Source: Bacillota bacterium
GTDB taxonomy: Bacteria; Bacillota; Clostridia; Lachnospirales; Lachnospiraceae
Direction of reading: 5' to 3'
DNA length: 19,348 bases
Assembly (NCBI GenBank): GCA_022717655.1
Contig: JAIIAN010000038.1
Span: 1-19,348 of the forward strand
In this document: one piece after another, positions 1 through 6,548 of the stretch
Layout of the letters: each line of letters starts with the position of its first letter
Numbering within the stretch: the stretch's first letter is position 1
Position numbers and translations under genes: made by a program
Notes under the pieces: generated by a model
Database searches by the model: none
What the model saw: only the letters and a program-made list of their open reading frames with translations
What the model was told of the DNA's origin: nothing

Positions 1-26
1 AAATTGTTAATTTTTTATAAATTTTT

Positions 27-587
27 TCACGAGAACAACAATTTTAACAAATTGGGACTCACATAGCTTTCTAAAAAGATTCCAAGTAAAAATACAAGTG
101 CTGTGCTGGTTATAAAAAACATGTATGTCTGATAGTCCTCTTTTCTGCGATAACTCCCCTTCCAGAATTTAAGACTCATCTCACTGCACAAAAAAAACAG
201 TCCCAAAACAGAGGGAAGATAAAAAAAGATTTGAGGGATTCCACATCCCGCACAGAAAAAAATCCCAACGACCCCATATTCTATCAAAAATAAAGTAACC
301 AGACAGCCTGCAAGCAGTCCAAGCCACAGACAGCCTGCAAATACCATTATAATTCCCGCCGGTGTCATTCCTCCTATAAAATAAAACAGAAACCATTTTC
401 CTCTCAGCTTCAACAAATGACCAAACACCTGAGCATTTAAAACAGTTTCCGTATTCTGATTTTCCAGATAGATACCAAGCAAGACCGTATTTTCCTGTGT
501 AAGCTTTTCCAATAAACTGACATAAAAAATTCCAATCATAAATCCTACAAGATATAGAATCAAAAAAATTGAAAGCCTTTTTTTCAT
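27..587 (-). CDS. spoIIM: Stage II sporulation protein M-like membrane protein
   Basis: This 186-residue, very hydrophobic protein resembles SpoIIM, the integral membrane subunit of the SpoIID-SpoIIM-SpoIIP complex that remodels septal peptidoglycan and drives engulfment during sporulation. It starts with a short basic stretch (MKKR) and a transmembrane segment at about residues 5-24. After an extracytoplasmic-looking region come at least four further hydrophobic segments, at about 65-85, 88-108, 112-132 and 155-175. The GIPQIFFYLP stretch near residue 117 sits where the family has a conserved G-[IL]-P-H-G-like segment. The length is slightly below the roughly 200-215 residues usual for the family. 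The ATG at 587 is preceded by a G-rich run (GGGGG, 5 nt upstream), a poor but usable ribosome site. A sigma-E like -10 box lies just upstream, which fits mother-cell expression. It is separated from rny by that gene's terminator, so it is probably its own unit. The identification rests on topology and partial motif similarity, so another membrane protein cannot be excluded. Confidence 0.68.
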   Translation of the reverse strand: MKKRLSIFLILYLVGFMIGIFYVSLLEKLTQENTVLLGIYLENQNTETVLNAQVFGHLLKLRGKWFLFYFIGGMTPAGIIMVFAGCLWLGLLAGCLVTLFLIEYGVVGIFFCAGCGIPQIFFYLPSVLGLFFLCSEMSLKFWKGSYRRKEDYQTYMFFITSTALVFLLGIFLESYVSPNLLKLLFS

Positions 588-602
588 TTTTTCCCCCTAT
601 AC

Positions 603-610
603 AATGTATG
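603..610 (-). promoter_or_regulatory. Sigma-E-like -10 element of spoIIM
   Basis: On the minus strand the octamer CATACATT matches the sporulation sigma-E -10 consensus CATACAHT exactly. It lies 15 nt before the ATG, so a transcript starting about 7 nt further on would have a leader of only about 10-15 nt. I could not find a convincing sigma-E -35 element 13-15 nt upstream. Mother-cell control of spoIIM by sigma-E is known in Bacillus subtilis; its use here is inferred from the -10 match and the gene's identity. Confidence 0.45.
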
Positions 611-690
611 CCTTATTTATTATGCTTAACACAAAAGAATTTTGGGGCAGAGCGTTTCGTTTCTTTCATAAGACGAAGTTTCTATAAAAC

Positions 691-730
691 AAAAAACAGA
701 GCCAAAGAAGTTCTATTTTCTTTGACTCTG
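691..730 (-). terminator. Intrinsic terminator of rny
   Basis: On the minus strand, 10 nt after the rny stop codon, a 13-bp stem (arms 718-730 and 697-709, one U-G wobble in the RNA) encloses an 8-nt loop and is followed by six T residues at 691-696. The wobble is a C-A mismatch when read on the plus strand, which indicates that the structure works in the rny direction. Confidence 0.85.
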
Positions 731-740
731 CATTGTTTTC

Positions 741-2300
741 TTATTTTGCGTAATCAACTACGCGGCTTTCACGAATTACACTTACTTTAATCTGTCCTGG
801 ATATTCCAGTTCAGCTTCGATTTGTTTGGAAATGTCTCGTGCTAATAATACCATATCCGTATCACTTACGTGTTCCGGAAGTACCATTACACGGATTTCT
901 CTACCTGCCTGAATAGCAAAAGATTTTTCTACTCCCTTGAAGGAGTTTGTTATGTCTTCTAATTGTTTTAACCTGTTGGTATATGTTTCTACAGTTTCTC
1001 TTCTTGCACCTGGTCTTGCAGCTGAAATTGCATCTGCCGCCTGTACAAGACAAGCCACCAGAGAAGTCGGTTCTACGTCACCGTGGTGGGACTCAACCGC
1101 ATTAATTACAATCTGGGACTCTTTATATTTTCTACATAAGTCAGCACCGATCTGAATGTGGGAACCTTCCACTTCATGGTCGATGGATTTTCCGATGTCA
1201 TGTAATAAACCAGCACGTTTTGCCATCCGGATATCGGTTCCGACTTCTCCGGCTAATAATCCGGCAATCTGTGCCACTTCAATTGAATGCTTTAAGGCAT
1301 TCTGTCCGTAGCTGGAACGGAATTTCATACGTCCTAACAAACGGATTAATTCCGGATGAATACCATGCACTCCAACTTCAAGTGCAGCGGCTTCTCCTTC
1401 CTCTCTCATCATGGTTTCAACTTCTTTTTGTGCCTTTTCCACCATCTCTTCAATTCTCGCCGGATGGATTCTTCCATCCACAATCAGCCTTTCCAATGCA
1501 ATACGTGCCACCTCACGTCTGATTGGGTCAAATCCGGACAGGACTACCGCTTCCGGTGTATCATCGATAATCAAATCTACACCTGTTAAGGTTTCGAGTG
1601 TTCTGATGTTACGTCCCTCTCTACCGATAATACGTCCTTTCATTTCATCACTAGGAAGCTGCACGACTGAAATTGTAGCTTCCGCTACATGATCTGCTGC
1701 ACATTTCTGAATCGCAGTTACCACATATTCTTTTGCCTTTTTACCGGCTTCTTCTTTTGCCTTGCTCTCTAATTCTTTATAAAGCTTGGCAGTGTCAGTT
1801 TTTACTTCGTCTTCAACAGTTTTTAAAAGATAATCTTTTGCTTGTTCGGAGGTAAGACCGGAGATTCTCTCCAGTTCCTGTACTCTCTGGTCATGTAATT
1901 CGTCGATTTTCTTTTCTTTCTTCTTTAACTCTGCTTCTTTTTCTGAATAATCTGCTTCTCGCTTTTCGATGGCATCTGCTTTTTTATCCAAAGCTTCTTC
2001 TCTGGAGACTACACGCTTCTCATATTTCTGAAGTTCCGCACGTCTCTCTTTTGTCTCTTTTTCCAATTCATTCTTGGTGCGAAGATTTTCTTCTTTCGCT
2101 TCCAAAAGAGCTTCACGCTTTTTCGTTTCCGCAGTTTTCAGTGCTTCATCTATAATGCTTCTTGCTTTTACTTCAGCAGTTCCAATTGTCTCTGCATCTT
2201 TTTCTGTCTTTTTCTTTACAGAAAGATTTGCGGTAACCGGCACGGAAACAGCTAAGGTAACTATAACAGCAATAATCGCAGTTATCACAATGATTCCCAC
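741..2300 (-). CDS. rny: Ribonuclease Y (membrane-anchored endoribonuclease)
   Basis: RNase Y starts the decay of many mRNAs in Firmicutes by endonucleolytic cleavage at the inner face of the membrane. The 519-residue protein has the full family architecture. It has an N-terminal membrane helix (residues about 2-25) and a long charged coiled coil (about 30-190). A KH RNA-binding domain carries the GXXG loop GREG at 226-229, and an HD domain has the metal-binding pair H367-D368 in LLHDIGKSIDHE, with a further HH at 405-406. The length matches the usual 510-525 residues. Translation begins at GTG (2300), 5 nt after a strong AAGGAGGTG site; no other start fits the membrane helix. It has its own promoter and terminator, so it is probably monocistronic, although recX lies 129 nt upstream without an obvious terminator. 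The promoter overlaps a palindrome and the ribosome site lies in a small hairpin, both reported separately. Confidence 0.97.
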   Translation of the reverse strand: MGIIVITAIIAVIVTLAVSVPVTANLSVKKKTEKDAETIGTAEVKARSIIDEALKTAETKKREALLEAKEENLRTKNELEKETKERRAELQKYEKRVVSREEALDKKADAIEKREADYSEKEAELKKKEKKIDELHDQRVQELERISGLTSEQAKDYLLKTVEDEVKTDTAKLYKELESKAKEEAGKKAKEYVVTAIQKCAADHVAEATISVVQLPSDEMKGRIIGREGRNIRTLETLTGVDLIIDDTPEAVVLSGFDPIRREVARIALERLIVDGRIHPARIEEMVEKAQKEVETMMREEGEAAALEVGVHGIHPELIRLLGRMKFRSSYGQNALKHSIEVAQIAGLLAGEVGTDIRMAKRAGLLHDIGKSIDHEVEGSHIQIGADLCRKYKESQIVINAVESHHGDVEPTSLVACLVQAADAISAARPGARRETVETYTNRLKQLEDITNSFKGVEKSFAIQAGREIRVMVLPEHVSDTDMVLLARDISKQIEAELEYPGQIKVSVIRESRVVDYAK

Positions 2301-2313
2301 AGGAGCACCTCCT
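2301..2313 (-). promoter_or_regulatory. Hairpin occluding the rny ribosome binding site
   Basis: In the mRNA, AGGAG of the Shine-Dalgarno site can pair with CTCCT immediately before the GTG start, giving a 5-bp stem with a GUG triloop (AGGAG-GTG-CTCCT). If it forms, it hides the ribosome site. It is short and could be chance, because any AGGAG followed closely by CTCCT would do this. Confidence 0.4.
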
Positions 2314-2340
2314 TATATTTAATTTTCATTGTACAAATAC

Positions 2341-2362
2341 AACAGTATAATTTTATACTGTT
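2341..2362 (-). promoter_or_regulatory. 22-bp palindrome over the rny -10 box (possible operator)
   Basis: AACAGTATAA and TTATACTGTT form two perfect 10-nt arms around a 2-nt TT centre. The element covers the rny -10 hexamer and the predicted transcription start, the usual place for a repressor operator. The sequence is not the LexA box seen at recA and I do not recognise its regulator. As RNA it could also form a weak AU-rich hairpin. Confidence 0.45.
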
Positions 2363-2378
2363 TTTAATAAAAAGTCAA
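2350..2378 (-). promoter_or_regulatory. Promoter of rny, sigma-A type
   Basis: On the minus strand TTGACT (2373-2378) is followed after exactly 17 nt by TAAAAT (2350-2355). This is a good match to the housekeeping consensus TTGACA-N17-TATAAT. The predicted transcript start is near 2343, giving a leader of about 43 nt. Confidence 0.7.
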
Positions 2379-2429
2379 CCAAAAAGCATTTTAAAAATTA
2401 CTTCTCTCTGTATAATTTGTCGAACTTTT

Positions 2430-3056
2430 TTACTCAAATTCTGTATTATTCTGCCATTCTTCCTCACGCATGACTGCCAGAATATCGGATGAAGAAAATC
2501 CTTTTCTCATCAAAAATCCATAGAGCCTCTGCTTTTCTTTTTCATCCATTGCCGTGTTCGATTTTCGCTTCTTTAAGATAAGCTGACGGATGGTTTCTCT
2601 TGTCTCTCCAAAATCTGTGGCTTCTAATACCTCTTCAATGATTTCTCTGGAAATTCCCTTCTGGGCAAGTTCCATTTTTAGTCTCGCTTTTCCTTTTCCC
2701 TGCTTTTTCCATTCGATATAATGCTCGGCATACCGCCTGTCATCTAAGTATCCATAAGATGCCACATAAGCAATTGCAGATTCTACTGCCTTTTTGGGAT
2801 ATTCACTTTCTTCTAATTTTCTTCTAAGCTGTGCTTCTGTCTTATCCGCACATTCCAAAATATGCATGGCACGCATTGTTGCCCGTTTGGTCAGCACCTT
2901 ATCGACCAATTCTTCATAAACTTCAGGAGGAAGCACTGCTCCCTCCTCTAAGTGATAACGGGAAAGTTCGCTTTTATAAACTGCAAAAGCAGATTCCCCA
3001 TCTAAAAATACTCGATACTTCTGCTTTGTCAAAGCCTGTATTTTCGTTATCTCCAT
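2430..3056 (-). CDS. recX: Regulatory protein RecX
   Basis: RecX binds RecA filaments and modulates their assembly and recombinase activity. The 208-residue protein has the all-helical, repeat-like composition of the family, rich in Arg, Lys and Glu. It contains the typical stretches RRKLEESEYP near residue 79, YLDDRRYAEHYIEWK near 102, and a C-terminal RLYGFLMRKGFSSSDI segment. Its ATG overlaps the recA stop codon by one base (TAATG), indicating translational coupling, and adjacency to recA is itself strong support. Expression is expected to follow the recA promoter and therefore the SOS response. The length is within the range for Firmicutes RecX, which tends to be longer than the proteobacterial form. 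Confidence 0.92.
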   Translation of the reverse strand: MEITKIQALTKQKYRVFLDGESAFAVYKSELSRYHLEEGAVLPPEVYEELVDKVLTKRATMRAMHILECADKTEAQLRRKLEESEYPKKAVESAIAYVASYGYLDDRRYAEHYIEWKKQGKGKARLKMELAQKGISREIIEEVLEATDFGETRETIRQLILKKRKSNTAMDEKEKQRLYGFLMRKGFSSSDILAVMREEEWQNNTEFE

Positions 3057-4102
3057 TATTCACCTTTTTTACTCTCGGCTTTTGCAGACTCTGTTTTCTT
3101 TTGTTCAGTCGGAAGTCCGTAATGTTCGCGTACCTGTACTTCCACTTCTTCAAGAACCTCCGGATTATCTCTCAGATACTGTTTGGCATTTTCACGTCCC
3201 TGACCAATCTTTGCATCCTTATAGGCATACCATGCACCACTTTTTACAATAATTCCAAGTCCGGCAGCCAAATCAAGCACGTCACCCTCTTTTGAAATTC
3301 CTTTTCCAAACATAATATCAAACTCTGCCTCTTTAAACGGCGGTGCAACTTTATTTTTTACGACTTTAATTCTTGTTCTGTTACCGATAATTTCTCCTGC
3401 CTGTTTTAAAGACTCAATTCTTCTGACATCCATACGCACAGAAGAATAGAATTTTAAGGCACGTCCACCGGTTGTTGTTTCCGGATTTCCAAACATCACT
3501 CCGATTTTTTCACGCAGCTGGTTAATAAAGATAACCACGCAGTTTGATTTACTGATTACTGCTGTCAGTTTTCTAAGTGCCTGAGACATCAGTCTTGCCT
3601 GAAGTCCAACATGGGAATCTCCCATATCGCCCTCAATTTCTGCCTTTGGAACAAGTGCTGCAACAGAGTCTACAATTACAATATCCACTGCTCCGGAACG
3701 CACCATGGTTTCTGTAATTTCCATCGCCTGTTCTCCGTTATCCGGCTGTGAAATATAAAGATTTTCAATATCCACTCCGATATTTTTTGCATAGACTGGG
3801 TCTAAGGCATGTTCTGCGTCGATAAAGCCTGCAATTCCGCCTCTTTTCTGTACTTCTGCAACCATGTGGAGGGCTACGGTTGTCTTACCACTTGACTCCG
3901 GTCCGTAAATCTCAATAATTCTTCCTTTCGGAACTCCGCCAAGACCTAATGCAATATCAAGACTTAAAGAACCGGTTGGAACAGCTTCTACATTCATATT
4001 TACGCTGGAATCACCTAATTTCATAACAGAACCTTTTCCAAACTGTTTCTCAATCTGTCCAAGCGCTGCATCAAGTGCTTTTAATTTATCTTCTTTAACC
4101 AT
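3056..4102 (-). CDS. recA: Recombinase A
   Basis: RecA polymerises on single-stranded DNA, catalyses homologous strand exchange and triggers LexA self-cleavage. The 348-residue sequence shows the Walker A motif GPESSGKT (67-74) and a Walker B strand ending in VIVDSVAAL. It also has the loop-1 region with EGDMGDSHVGLQARLMSQALRK, and the loop-2 region FINQLREKIGVMFGNPETTTGG. The acidic/basic C-terminal tail is short, and the length is typical. The ATG at 4102 has AAAGGAG 7 nt upstream. The promoter and a perfect LexA box lie just upstream, and recX follows with a 1-nt overlap. No intein or truncation is visible. Confidence 0.99.
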   Translation of the reverse strand: MVKEDKLKALDAALGQIEKQFGKGSVMKLGDSSVNMNVEAVPTGSLSLDIALGLGGVPKGRIIEIYGPESSGKTTVALHMVAEVQKRGGIAGFIDAEHALDPVYAKNIGVDIENLYISQPDNGEQAMEITETMVRSGAVDIVIVDSVAALVPKAEIEGDMGDSHVGLQARLMSQALRKLTAVISKSNCVVIFINQLREKIGVMFGNPETTTGGRALKFYSSVRMDVRRIESLKQAGEIIGNRTRIKVVKNKVAPPFKEAEFDIMFGKGISKEGDVLDLAAGLGIIVKSGAWYAYKDAKIGQGRENAKQYLRDNPEVLEEVEVQVREHYGLPTEQKKTESAKAESKKGE

Positions 4103-4137
4103 CTTTTTACTCCTTTATTTTATCTTTTTATATGCAA

Positions 4138-4151
4138 CGAACTTATGTTCG
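4138..4151 (-). promoter_or_regulatory. LexA (SOS) box at recA
   Basis: CGAAC-TTAT-GTTCG is a perfect dyad and a perfect match to the Gram-positive LexA operator (CGAAC-N4-GTTCG); one more base pair extends it on each side. It sits about 8-21 nt downstream of the predicted recA transcription start, where bound LexA would block elongation or open-complex clearance. Confidence 0.93.
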
Positions 4152-4165
4152 TATCTACAGTTGAT

Positions 4166-4194
4166 ATAATAGTATACTTTCTCTTAATTGTCAA
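4166..4194 (-). promoter_or_regulatory. Promoter of recA, sigma-A type
   Basis: On the minus strand TTGACA (4189-4194) is a perfect -35 hexamer, followed after 17 nt by TATTAT (4166-4171). The predicted start is near 4159, upstream of the LexA box. Confidence 0.82.
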
Positions 4195-4385
4195 TGAGTT
4201 TTCTTTTTCTGCTTATAGATTATTTTGGAATTATTTTCAGCGAACGCTAAGGATAAAAAATTTAAGAATCTTAAGATTTATCTTTGATTTGTTTCTTTTT
4301 ATTATCCTCGATTTTTTACAAAAAGTCAAGAAAAGTTGGTTTTTTAATCATTTTTTTGTCATTTTTTACGTTTTAGGCAAATAAA
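4195..4385. other. AT-rich spacer between divergent recA and hppA
   Basis: The full recA-hppA gap is 403 nt. The recA promoter and LexA box fill its left edge, and the hppA -10 box and leader fill the right end. In the middle stretch I see only AT-rich sequence with long T runs and a short TTAAGA-A-TCTTAA dyad near 4260. The plus-strand reading frame across 4145-4384 begins inside the LexA box, has no ribosome site and is rich in Phe/Leu/Ile as expected from T-rich DNA, so I do not call a gene. Confidence 0.6.
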
Positions 4386-4412
4386 TTTGATGTCTTTTAG
4401 ACGAATTAACCG

Positions 4413-4418
4413 TATAAT
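4413..4418 (+). promoter_or_regulatory. Candidate -10 box of hppA
   Basis: TATAAT is a perfect -10 hexamer 88 nt before the hppA ATG. The best upstream -35 candidate, TTGATG at 4387-4392, has a 20-nt spacer, longer than usual, and there is no TG extension. The call therefore rests on the -10 and the position. Confidence 0.45.
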
Positions 4419-4446
4419 GTACCTATAAATATTATTTTTTTATATC

Positions 4447-4489
4447 TTGTGTGATTTTTTTATTATTTACAGAAAATTATGTCACACAA
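4447..4489 (+). repeat. Inverted repeat in the hppA leader
   Basis: TTGTGTGA (4447-4454) and TCACACAA (4482-4489) are perfect 8-nt inverted arms separated by 27 nt of AU-rich sequence. The second arm ends 3 nt before the GGAAAGGAG ribosome site of hppA. It could be a protein-binding dyad or an mRNA stem close to the ribosome site. Confidence 0.4.
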
Positions 4490-4505
4490 ATAGGAAAGGA
4501 GACTT

Positions 4506-6470
4506 ATGGAAACCATGATTTATCTCGCACCAATCGTTGGTGTCCTTGCCCTGCTTTTTGCTTTTACACTCTCAAACAACATCAAAAAGCAGGATGCAGG
4601 AAATCAGAGAATGCAGGAAATCGCTTCTTACATTCATGAAGGCGCACAGGCCTTTTTGATGGCAGAGTACCGTATTCTCATTATCTTCGTTGCACTTTTA
4701 TTCTTTATTTTAGGCTTTGCTTTAAAAAGCTGGAGTACTGCCTGTGCCTTTCTTTTAGGTGCACTGTTCTCTTCTGCTGCCGGTTATTTTGGCATGCAGG
4801 TTGCCACAAAAGCAAATGTCCGCACTGCCGGAGCCGCAAAAGAATCCGGTATGCCAAAAGCATTATCCATCGCATTTTCCGGTGGTTCTGTTATGGGAAT
4901 GTGCGTGACCGGACTTGGTCTGATTGGTGTCAGCATTGTTTACTTAATTACAAAAGATACCGGTGTCATTTCCGGATTTGGACTTGGTGCTTCTTCCATC
5001 GCTTTATTTGCCCGTGTAGGTGGAGGAATTTACACCAAAGCTGCCGATGTTGGAGCTGACCTTGTTGGTAAAGTAGAAGCCGGTATTCCGGAAGATGACC
5101 CTCGTAACCCTGCTGTTATCGCTGACAATGTTGGTGATAATGTCGGTGACGTTGCCGGTATGGGCGCTGACCTTTTTGAATCTTATGTCGGCTCTCTTGT
5201 ATCTGCAATTACCCTTGGTGTTATCTACTTTAAAGAGCCAGGCGCAGTGTTCCCGCTTGCCCTTGCTGCATTTGGAATCCTTGCCTCTATCGCCGGTACT
5301 TTCTTTGTAAAAGCCAGCAAAAATGCAGACCCTGGAAAAGCATTAAAAGCCGGAACTTATGGTTCTAGTGCCGTTGTATTAGTACTTTCTCTTGTATTAA
5401 GCAAAGTATTCTTTGGTGATATGAAAGCAGCACTCGCTATCATCAGTGGTCTGATTGTCGGACTGTTAATCGGTATTATGACAGAGTATTATACTTCCGG
5501 CGATTATAAACCGGTCCAGAGAATCGCAGCCCAGTCAGAAACCGGTTCCGCTACCACAATCATCAGTGGTCTTTCTGTTGGTATGCGCTCCACTATGCTG
5601 CCACTGTTTTTTATCGCAATTGGTATTTTATGTTCCTATCATTTCTGTGGATTGTACGGAATTGCTCTTTCCGCAGTCGGTATGCTTTCCACAGCCGGAA
5701 TCACAATTGCAATTGACGCTTATGGTCCAATCGCTGATAATGCCGGTGGTATCGCAGAAATGTCCGGATTAGAAGATTCTGTTCGTAATATTACAGACAA
5801 ACTTGACTCTGTCGGAAATACAACCGCAGCTATGGGAAAAGGATTCGCTATCGGTTCTGCTGCCCTGACTGCCCTTGCCTTATTCGTTTCTTATTCAGAG
5901 GCTGTCGGACTGGAATCCATTGATATCTTAAATCCACAGGTTATCATCGGACTCTTCCTTGGAGGTATGCTTCCATTTTTATTCTCTGCTATGACTATGG
6001 ATTCTGTTTCCAAAGCAGCAAACAAAATGATTGAAGAAGTTCGTCGTCAGTTTAAAACCATTCCTGGTATCATGGAAGGAAAAGGCAAACCGGATTATTC
6101 TTCCTGCGTGGAAATTTCTACTCAGGCTGCCTTAAAAGAAATGATGCTTCCAGGTCTGATGGCAGTTGCTGCTCCTCTTTTATGTGGAATCATTCTTGGT
6201 TCTTCTGCACTTGGCGGACTGCTTGCCGGTGCTCTTGTAACCGGTGTTTTAATGGCAATCTTCATGGCAAACTCCGGTGGTGCATGGGATAATGCAAAAA
6301 AATACATCGAAGATGGACACCATGGCGGAAAAGGAAGTCCGGCTCATAAAGCAGCTGTTGTCGGTGATACGGTCGGTGACCCGTTTAAGGATACTTCAGG
6401 ACCATCTATCAACATCCTGATTAAACTTATGACAATTGTTGCTGTTGTATTTACTCCATTATTCTTATAA
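4506..6470 (+). CDS. hppA: K+-dependent ion-pumping membrane pyrophosphatase (likely Na+)
   Basis: This integral membrane enzyme hydrolyses pyrophosphate and uses the energy to move Na+ and/or H+ out of the cell. The 654-residue protein is rich in transmembrane helices. It carries the catalytic signatures EAGIPEDDPRNPA (191-203), DNVGDNVGD (207-215) and the C-terminal VGDTVGDPFKDTSGPS (619-634). In the segment GNTTAAMGKG (437-446) alanine stands at the position where K+-independent enzymes have lysine, which indicates K+ dependence. The gate glutamate is in DLFES (E225), the placement typical of Na+-transporting forms rather than plant-type H+ pumps; dual Na+/H+ pumping cannot be excluded. 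The ATG follows GGAAAGGAG by 4 nt. It is the only plus-strand gene here, divergent from recA and convergent with glgA. It may recycle pyrophosphate from biosynthesis (for example ADP-glucose formation) into ion motive force; that link is inference. Confidence 0.96.
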   Translation: METMIYLAPIVGVLALLFAFTLSNNIKKQDAGNQRMQEIASYIHEGAQAFLMAEYRILIIFVALLFFILGFALKSWSTACAFLLGALFSSAAGYFGMQVATKANVRTAGAAKESGMPKALSIAFSGGSVMGMCVTGLGLIGVSIVYLITKDTGVISGFGLGASSIALFARVGGGIYTKAADVGADLVGKVEAGIPEDDPRNPAVIADNVGDNVGDVAGMGADLFESYVGSLVSAITLGVIYFKEPGAVFPLALAAFGILASIAGTFFVKASKNADPGKALKAGTYGSSAVVLVLSLVLSKVFFGDMKAALAIISGLIVGLLIGIMTEYYTSGDYKPVQRIAAQSETGSATTIISGLSVGMRSTMLPLFFIAIGILCSYHFCGLYGIALSAVGMLSTAGITIAIDAYGPIADNAGGIAEMSGLEDSVRNITDKLDSVGNTTAAMGKGFAIGSAALTALALFVSYSEAVGLESIDILNPQVIIGLFLGGMLPFLFSAMTMDSVSKAANKMIEEVRRQFKTIPGIMEGKGKPDYSSCVEISTQAALKEMMLPGLMAVAAPLLCGIILGSSALGGLLAGALVTGVLMAIFMANSGGAWDNAKKYIEDGHHGGKGSPAHKAAVVGDTVGDPFKDTSGPSINILIKLMTIVAVVFTPLFL

Positions 6471-6489
6471 TCTGATGTAAATTTATATT

Positions 6490-6529
6490 AAAAAAGGATA
6501 TCCCAAGGTGACAAGGGATATCCTTTTTT
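6490..6529. terminator. Bidirectional intrinsic terminator between hppA and glgA
   Basis: GGATATCCC (6496-6504) pairs with GGGATATCC (6515-6523) around a 10-nt loop, flanked by six A residues on the left and six T residues on the right. Because both flanks give a U-tract on the outgoing RNA, the hairpin can terminate hppA (stop at 6470) and glgA (stop at 6549). Confidence 0.92.
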
Positions 6530-6548
6530 CTATTCATTGATTTGTTTA

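Noticed and set aside
2418..2424. TGTCGAA on the plus strand between recX and rny, resembling a Spo0A box
   Set aside because: It is a single isolated 7-mer with no flanking copies or link to a sporulation gene; it could occur by chance.
2831..3295. 154-codon plus-strand reading frame opposite recX and recA
   Set aside because: It lies antisense to two certain genes, has no recognisable domain and is explained as a shadow frame.
4145..4384. 79-codon plus-strand reading frame in the recA-hppA spacer
   Set aside because: It opens inside the LexA box, has no ribosome site, crosses the recA promoter and has a Phe/Leu/Ile-rich composition expected from T-rich DNA.
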